11,354 nt of DNA from Candidatus Omnitrophota bacterium (GTDB lineage Bacteria > Omnitrophota > Gorgyraeia > Tantalellales > Tantalellaceae), in contig DAOVKF010000040.1 of NCBI GenBank assembly GCA_030631915.1, forward strand, positions 1-11,354. The letters are read 5' to 3'. Shown piece after piece: positions 7,492-11,354 of this stretch (its first letter is position 1; each line of letters opens with the position of its first letter). Below the pieces are notes generated by a model, which ran no database searches, was not told the origin of the DNA, and saw only the letters and a program-made list of their open reading frames with translations. The translations under genes were made by a program, and so were the position numbers.

Positions 7492-8298
7492 ATGGATGAA
7501 AAAATACTTGAGATCAAAGATCTGACCGTATCGTTCGGGGAAAACCGCGTCATAGAGGATGTCAGTTTTTCCATTAAACGCGGGGAAGTTACGGCGCTTG
7601 TCGGCGAATCCGGGAGCGGCAAGACCATGACGGCGTTGTCCATATTAGACCTTCTTCCGGACACAGCCTGCCGCAGGAAAGGCGAAATACTGTTTGACGG
7701 AAAAAATATCTTTGATCTCGGTCCTGAAGAGCTGAGGGATATGAGGGGGAACGCGATCGCGATGGTTTTTCAGGAGCCGTTCACGGCGCTTAATCCTGTA
7801 ATACGGATAGGCAGGCAGATAGCCGAGGCTGTTTCCGCGCACGGTATCTGCCCGCGGTCAGAGGTCAGGGAGCGGATAAAAGAGTCGTTAAGCACGGTCA
7901 GGCTTCCCGAGGAAACGGTTTACCAATATCCCCATGAGCTTTCCGGGGGCATGCGTCAGCGTGTGATGCTGTCCATGGCGCTTTCATGCGATCCTGCGAT
8001 ATTGATACTCGATGAACCCACGACCGCGCTGGATGTATCCATCCAGAAACACATACTCGATCTGATAAGACACATACAGAAAGACAGGCAGCTCACGGTC
8101 CTGTTCATAACTCATGACTTTTCCGTGGTCCGGACGATCGCTGATAAGGTATGCGTGATGAGGAGAGGCAGGGTAGTGGAACAGGGCGCAAAAGAAGATG
8201 TGCTCGGTGAACCGGCCTGTGAATATACCAGACAGTTGATAGCGTGCATACCGGTCTTAGGCGATAAGCGTGAGAGATTGCCGGTGGTTGATGGGTGA
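7492..8298 (+). CDS. dppD: Peptide-type ABC importer ATPase, DppD/OppD family, short C-terminus
   Basis: This cytoplasmic ATPase is one of the two that power the importer. All nucleotide-binding motifs are intact: Walker A GESGSGKT (38-45), Q-loop Gln94 in VFQEPFTALNP, signature LSGGMRQR (150-157), Walker B ILILDEP (D174, E175) and switch His208 in THDFSVV. The C-terminal sequence CEYTRQLIACIPVLGDKRERLPVVDG reaches the start of the family's oligo_HPY extension and then stops at a TGA. OppD/DppD proteins usually continue for about 50 residues through a PGxxP segment and a cysteine cluster, for a total near 320-330 residues. Here the total is 268. The stop codon sits at the edge of a repeat (8298-8315), which may explain the shortening. 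The ribosome site is weak. Confidence 0.94.
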   Translation: MDEKILEIKDLTVSFGENRVIEDVSFSIKRGEVTALVGESGSGKTMTALSILDLLPDTACRRKGEILFDGKNIFDLGPEELRDMRGNAIAMVFQEPFTALNPVIRIGRQIAEAVSAHGICPRSEVRERIKESLSTVRLPEETVYQYPHELSGGMRQRVMLSMALSCDPAILILDEPTTALDVSIQKHILDLIRHIQKDRQLTVLFITHDFSVVRTIADKVCVMRRGRVVEQGAKEDVLGEPACEYTRQLIACIPVLGDKRERLPVVDG

Positions 8299-8315
8299 GG
8301 GGCCCTGGTAGGAAT
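8298..8315 (+). repeat. Dispersed intergenic repeat, short copy C
   Basis: This 18-bp sequence, AGGGGCCCTGGTAGGAAT, matches the reverse complement of 9166-9183 at 17 of 18 positions. It shares CTGGTAGGAAT exactly with 2612-2622. It starts on the last base of the stop codon of the first importer ATPase gene. The GCCCCGGAG part of the fuller copies is absent, so it is a partial relative. Confidence 0.6.
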
Positions 8316-8317
8316 AT

Positions 8318-8330
8318 GGCAGGCGGTCGT
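8318..8330 (+). repeat. 13-bp direct repeat, first copy
   Basis: GGCAGGCGGTCGT here recurs exactly at 9216-9228. Both copies lie in gaps flanking the second importer ATPase gene, each near a copy of the CTGGYAGGAAT repeat. The two gaps therefore share more than one block of sequence. Confidence 0.6.
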
Positions 8331-8354
8331 TTGCGTCGGTCGAGGGTGTAGGGA

Positions 8355-8382
8355 GGAGTCAGGAGCGGGGAGTCGGGAGTTA
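8355..8382 (+). repeat. Four 7-bp tandem repeats (GGAGNNN) abutting the dppF start
   Basis: Four contiguous seven-base units, each beginning GGAG, end at the base before the ATG at 8383. The variable halves are TCA, CGG, TCG and TTA. The last unit supplies a GGGAG (8375-8379), ideally placed six bases before a second ATG at 8386, so the repeat also provides the ribosome site. The geometry matches the ACGANNN array at the permease gene, with different base content. Confidence 0.75.
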
Positions 8383-9123
8383 ATGATGCTGAGGGTGATA
8401 GAGCTTAAAAAATATTTCCGGGCAAGAGGGCCGCTGTTCAGAAGTGGACGGGAACCCGTAAGGGCCGTGGATGGAGTCAGTTTCTCAATAGAGAAAGGCA
8501 GGACGTTCGGCCTTGTGGGCGAATCCGGATCAGGTAAATCGACTGTCGCAAAGTTGATAGTCAATATTCTCAGGCCGGATTCAGGACGCATAATCGTGAA
8601 CGGCGATTGTGACATCGTGTTTCAGGACCCTTTCAGTTCGTTGAATCCCCGCATGAGGATAAGGGACATAGTGGGCGAGTCCCTGCGGATCCGGGGGATA
8701 AGCCGGAGAGAGACGGAAAAGCGCGTCAAAGAAACACTCGCGCTTGTCAGGCTCGAAAGAACGGGTTGCATTGATAAATATCCGCATCAGTTCTCCGGAG
8801 GGGAAAGACAGCGGATCGCGATAGCAAGGGCGATCATACGGCATCCGGGCATGATCGTTCTGGACGAACCCGTGTCAAGCCTTGACGTATCCATTCAGGC
8901 GGGTATCCTGAACCTTTTGAAAGACCTGCAGCAGGGGCTCGGCTTGACGTATGTTTTTATCTCGCATGATTTGAGGGTGGTGGAATTCATGGCCGATACT
9001 GTCGGAGTCATGAAGGATGGGAAACTCGTGGAAATCGCTTCCAGCCGGGAAATATATACCGCTCCCAGAGCAGAATACACCCGCCATCTTTTAAATTCCA
9101 TCCCGCGCATCCGGCCCGAATGA
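8383..9123 (+). CDS. dppF: Peptide-type ABC importer ATPase, DppF/OppF family, compact
   Basis: This is the second ATPase of the importer. Walker A GESGSGKST (K52), Q-loop Gln81 in VFQDPFSSLNPRM, signature FSGGERQR (137-144), Walker B MIVLDEP (D161, E162), DVSIQAG and switch His195 in SHDLRVV are all present. The VFQDPFSSLNPRM and YPHQFSGGERQRIAIARA forms mark the DppF branch. It is unusually compact at 246 residues against about 320. The stretch between Walker A and the Q-loop is 29 residues, against 50 in its partner, so about 20 residues of the usual beta-hairpin and helix are missing. The protein also stops just after EYTRHLLNSIPRIRPE, lacking the cysteine-containing C-terminal extension. 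Either ATG 8383 or ATG 8386 could be the start, and ribosome-site spacing favours 8386. Confidence 0.94.
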   Translation: MMLRVIELKKYFRARGPLFRSGREPVRAVDGVSFSIEKGRTFGLVGESGSGKSTVAKLIVNILRPDSGRIIVNGDCDIVFQDPFSSLNPRMRIRDIVGESLRIRGISRRETEKRVKETLALVRLERTGCIDKYPHQFSGGERQRIAIARAIIRHPGMIVLDEPVSSLDVSIQAGILNLLKDLQQGLGLTYVFISHDLRVVEFMADTVGVMKDGKLVEIASSREIYTAPRAEYTRHLLNSIPRIRPE

Positions 9124-9125
9124 CA

Positions 9126-9180
9126 ACACCCTTGACCCTGCAACGCACTGCGCTTGCTCCGGGGCATTCCTGCCAGGGCC
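9126..9180 (-). repeat. Dispersed intergenic repeat, copy B (inverted relative to copy A)
   Basis: Read on the minus strand, this 55-bp block matches 2608-2662 at about 46 of 55 positions by eye. It includes AGGAATGCCCCGGAGCA and CAGTGCGTTGCAG. It starts three bases after the stop codon of the second importer ATPase gene. It is some 6.5 kb from copy A and has no open frame of its own. Confidence 0.75.
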
Positions 9181-9215
9181 CCTCTGCCTGGTGTGGATTC
9201 TCCCTGTACGAACGC

Positions 9216-9228
9216 GGCAGGCGGTCGT
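9216..9228 (+). repeat. 13-bp direct repeat, second copy
   Basis: This is an exact second copy of GGCAGGCGGTCGT (first copy 8318-8330). It is followed by a small GC hairpin, CCCCT (9232-9236) pairing with AGGGG (9240-9244) across a three-base loop, with no T-run after it. The rest of the gap from 9124 to about 9260 is GC-rich repeat material without a credible gene. Confidence 0.6.
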
Positions 9229-9267
9229 GCGCCCCTGCCAGGGGTTGAAAGGTTCCCTTCTTAAGCG

Positions 9268-9296
9268 TTGATTTTATTCGGGAAATCTGGTAAACT
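9268..9296 (+). promoter_or_regulatory. Probable extended -10 promoter of the leuC unit
   Basis: TTGATT (9268-9273) and TAAACT (9291-9296) are spaced by 17 bp. A TGG at 9288-9290 places a TG exactly where an extended -10 element requires it. Transcription would start near 9303 and leave a leader of about 53 nt. The site lies in the AT-rich part of the gap between GC-rich repeats and the leuC ribosome site. This fits leuC, leuD and the dehydrogenase gene forming a separate transcription unit from the importer. Confidence 0.5.
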
Positions 9297-9355
9297 TTTG
9301 TTTTCCGGGTTGCGTGAAGATCCGTGGCGCCTGAGAGATAAATGAGGGAGATCAT

Positions 9356-10636
9356 ATGGGGTATACGATAACCGAGAAGATATTATTGGCGCATGCCAGG
9401 GGCGTAAAAAAAATAGCGCCCAATGATTTCATCATGGCAAAAGTGGACTTTTGTTTCGGTAACGACATAACCGCGCCTATCGCTATCCGCGAATTCAGGA
9501 AACTCGGGAAAAAGAAGGTTTTTAACCAGAACCGCATCGGTCTTATCCCTGATCATTTTTTACCGGCCAAAGACATGAAGAGCGCCAATCAGGCGGTTGT
9601 GCTCAAGGATTTCGCCAGGGAATACGGTATCGCCAATTATTTTGAAGTCGGCCGGATGGGGATCGAACACGCTTTGCTCCCGGAAAGAGGATTGATAATC
9701 CCGGGCGATCTTACAGTGGGGGCTGATTCACATACCTGTACCCACGGAGCTCTCGGCGCTTTTGCCACGGGGGTCGGGAGCACTGATCTGGCGTATGTTA
9801 TGGCGTTCGGGGAATGCTGGTTCAGGGTCCCTGAATCGATCAAGCTTGTTTTTACCGGAAGACCCAGGAAATGGGTTGGCGGGAAAGACCTTATTCTTCA
9901 TGCTATCCGTGATCTCGGGGTCTCGGGCGCTCTTTACAGGTCCATTGAGATCACAGGCGATGTTATTGAGAATTTTTCCATGGATGACAGGTTCACGATG
10001 TGCAATATGGCTATAGAAGCGGGCGCTAAAAGCGGCATCATCGCTCCGGATAAGACCACCGAGCGTTATGTCAGGTCTCGCATCAGGGAGCACAAACCTT
10101 TAAGACAGTCCTACAGGCTGTACAGGAGCGATGAGGACGCGGTGTATGCCGATATCCGGAAATATAACATTTCCAGGCTGGAGCCCCTGGTGGCCGCCCC
10201 GCATCTTCCTTCGAACGTGAAACCCGTAAGCGAGTTCAAGGATGTCAAGGTCGATCAGGTCGTTATCGGGTCATGCACCAACGGAAGGATATCGGACCTG
10301 AAACAGGCATCCGTTGTTCTGAAGAATAAAAAGGTCAATCCGCATACACGGCTTATCGTGATCCCGGCTACCCAGGCTGTTTACGCGGAGGCTGTAAAAC
10401 AAGGTTATGCTGAGATATTCGTCGCCTCAGGCGGCGTTTTTTGCACCCCTAACTGCGGTCCGTGTCTGGGCGGTCATATGGGCGTGTTATCAGAAGGGGA
10501 AGTGGCGATATCAACGACTAACAGGAATTTTGTCGGCCGGATGGGTCATCCCGGGAGTTTTGTCTATCTCGCGAACCCGGCCATAGCCGCGGCAAGCGCG
10601 GTCAAAGGAAAGATAACACACCCGTCAGACCTCTGA
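9356..10636 (+). CDS. leuC: 3-isopropylmalate/homoaconitate dehydratase large subunit
   Basis: With the small subunit encoded 23 bp downstream, this [4Fe-4S] enzyme probably isomerises 2-isopropylmalate to 3-isopropylmalate in leucine synthesis. Its 426 residues match the compact HACN/LeuC2 group shared by archaea and many deep bacterial lineages. They are shorter than E. coli-type LeuC (about 465). The cluster ligands are Cys307 (GSCTNGR), Cys367 and Cys370 (NCGPC), with the 60-residue spacing of known LeuC ligands. An extra Cys363 is present. Substrate-site motifs GADSHTCTHGALGAFATGVGSTD (122 onward), MCNMAIEAGAKSGIIAPD and the C-terminal NRNFVGRMGHPGS are intact. A GAGGGAG ribosome site (9344-9350) supports the ATG. 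The group also contains homoaconitases and methylmalate isomerases, so the exact substrate is inferred from the operon. Confidence 0.93.
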   Translation: MGYTITEKILLAHARGVKKIAPNDFIMAKVDFCFGNDITAPIAIREFRKLGKKKVFNQNRIGLIPDHFLPAKDMKSANQAVVLKDFAREYGIANYFEVGRMGIEHALLPERGLIIPGDLTVGADSHTCTHGALGAFATGVGSTDLAYVMAFGECWFRVPESIKLVFTGRPRKWVGGKDLILHAIRDLGVSGALYRSIEITGDVIENFSMDDRFTMCNMAIEAGAKSGIIAPDKTTERYVRSRIREHKPLRQSYRLYRSDEDAVYADIRKYNISRLEPLVAAPHLPSNVKPVSEFKDVKVDQVVIGSCTNGRISDLKQASVVLKNKKVNPHTRLIVIPATQAVYAEAVKQGYAEIFVASGGVFCTPNCGPCLGGHMGVLSEGEVAISTTNRNFVGRMGHPGSFVYLANPAIAAASAVKGKITHPSDL

Positions 10637-10659
10637 CTTATATCGGACTAAGGAGAAAT

Positions 10660-11163
10660 ATGAAGCTGAAAGGCCGGGTATTCAAATTCGGCGATGATAT
10701 TGATACGGACGGGATAATCCCCGCGCGTTACCTGAATACATCCGATCCGGAAGAACTGGCAAAACATTGCATGGAGGACGTTGCCCCGGACTTCGCGAAA
10801 AAAATAAAGCAGGGGGATATGATCATAGCGGGTGAGAACTTCGGATGCGGCTCCAGCCGTGAACACGCTCCCATTGCCATTAAAGCGGCCGGCGTATCAT
10901 GCGTGATCGCGAAAAGTTTCGCCAGGATATTTTACAGGAACGCTATTAACATCGGGTTGCCGATATTCGCGGGCAGAGAGGCGGCTGAAGCATTGAAACA
11001 GGGGGATCGTGTCGAGGTTAACGTGGACAGGGGTGAGGTAGCCATGTCCGGCAAAGCGAAGACAGGCAAAGTGTATATACTGGAGAACTTCCCCGGTTTC
11101 ATCAGGGAAATAATAAAAAGCGGCGGACTCATGCGTTACGCGAAAAAGAGGAAGAAGACATAG
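10660..11163 (+). CDS. leuD: 3-isopropylmalate/homoaconitate dehydratase small subunit
   Basis: This swivel-domain subunit completes the active site of the LeuC partner. Its 167 residues match the short archaeal-type LeuD/HACN small subunit. Conserved segments are FGDDIDTDGIIPARYL (10-25), ENFGCGSSREHAPIAIKAAG (59 onward, catalytic-site Ser and Arg), AKSFARIFYRNAINIGLP, and the C-terminal GGLMRYAKKR. The loop after Ala22-Arg23, which in archaeal homologues helps separate isopropylmalate from homoaconitate users, reads YLNT (24-27). From memory, YLRT is associated with homoaconitase and YLVY or YLVM with isopropylmalate isomerase, so this form is not decisive. An AAGGAG site (10650-10655) precedes the ATG. 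The basic tail KKRKKT is slightly longer than needed. Confidence 0.93.
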   Translation: MKLKGRVFKFGDDIDTDGIIPARYLNTSDPEELAKHCMEDVAPDFAKKIKQGDMIIAGENFGCGSSREHAPIAIKAAGVSCVIAKSFARIFYRNAINIGLPIFAGREAAEALKQGDRVEVNVDRGEVAMSGKAKTGKVYILENFPGFIREIIKSGGLMRYAKKRKKT

Positions 11164-11186
11164 CGCGTGGAGCCGTGGGAGGAGCG

Positions 11187-11354
11187 ATGTACAGGATAGC
11201 GGTCATACCCGGAGACGGGACAGGTCCGGAGGTCATCGGGGAGGGGCTAAAGGTCCTGGACGCTGTCGCGGATAAGGCTGGTTTTAAGTATGAAAAGTTC
11301 GTGTACGATCTGGGAGGCGAGCGCTACAAAAGGACAGGGGAAGTCCTTCCTGAC
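11187..11354 (+). CDS. Isopropylmalate/isocitrate-type dehydrogenase, 3'-partial
   Basis: The window ends after 56 codons. The frame starts at ATG 11187 with a strong GGGAGGAG ribosome site (11177-11184), 23 bp after the leuD stop. The translation MYRIAVIPGDGTGPEVIGEG is the N-terminal hallmark of the beta-decarboxylating dehydrogenase family, with the dinucleotide-site IPGDGTGPEV. It continues into a segment containing YDLGGERY and TGEVLPD, as in LeuB-like members. By position it should oxidatively decarboxylate 3-isopropylmalate. Homoisocitrate, isocitrate and tartrate/malate dehydrogenases share this N-terminus, and the specificity-determining helix lies beyond the window. Confidence 0.9.
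   Translation, partial: MYRIAVIPGDGTGPEVIGEGLKVLDAVADKAGFKYEKFVYDLGGERYKRTGEVLPD

Noticed and set aside
1..11354. CRISPR array, tRNA or rRNA gene, transposase or phage gene
   Set aside because: I saw no regularly spaced direct repeats with unique spacers, no cloverleaf or rRNA-like sequence, and no transposase or phage motif. The repeats found are short, intergenic and not spacer-like.

Overview
The window is a gene-dense bacterial chromosome segment of roughly 50% GC. Every supported gene lies on the + strand. The order is the tail of an unidentified protein, phosphoglycerate kinase, triosephosphate isomerase, SecG, a complete family-5 peptide-type ABC importer (binding protein, two permeases, two ATPases), the two subunits of a compact isopropylmalate/homoaconitate-type dehydratase, and the first 56 codons of an isopropylmalate/isocitrate-type dehydrogenase. 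The gene order, the compact importer ATPases, the archaeal-like LeuC/LeuD pair and the repeat-filled gaps suggest an uncultured lineage such as Candidatus Omnitrophota (OP3) or a PVC relative. That placement is inference from memory, not a measured phylogeny.

Positions 2-1141 hold the C-terminal 379 codons of an acidic, helix-rich protein that I cannot assign. Positions 1142-1256 are a short gap with a possible sigma-70-like promoter, followed by pgk (1257-2435). A 261-bp gap full of repeats, including a long inverted repeat, leads into tpiA (2697-3470) and secG (3502-3897). A near-perfect intrinsic terminator (3994-4034) follows secG, but it lies inside the 5' end of the open frame of the substrate-binding protein (3964-5601). 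The importer continues with permeases at 5610-6593 and 6659-7474 and ATPases at 7492-8298 and 8383-9123. A second repeat-rich gap (9124-9355) carries a plausible extended -10 promoter and precedes leuC (9356-10636), leuD (10660-11163) and the truncated dehydrogenase (11187 to the window end).

Functionally, Pgk and TpiA are lower-glycolysis/gluconeogenesis enzymes and SecG is a Sec translocon subunit. The importer takes up a peptide or similar solute. The final three genes form the isomerase and oxidative-decarboxylase steps of leucine synthesis, or of a chemically parallel 2-oxoacid chain-extension route.

The coding content is mostly housekeeping and I see no clearly new multi-gene system. 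The unusual material is between genes. One repeat family occurs in three gaps, in both orientations. Seven-base tandem repeats end exactly at the start codons of two importer genes. A terminator hairpin overlaps signal-peptide codons. Both importer ATPases lack the usual C-terminal extension.
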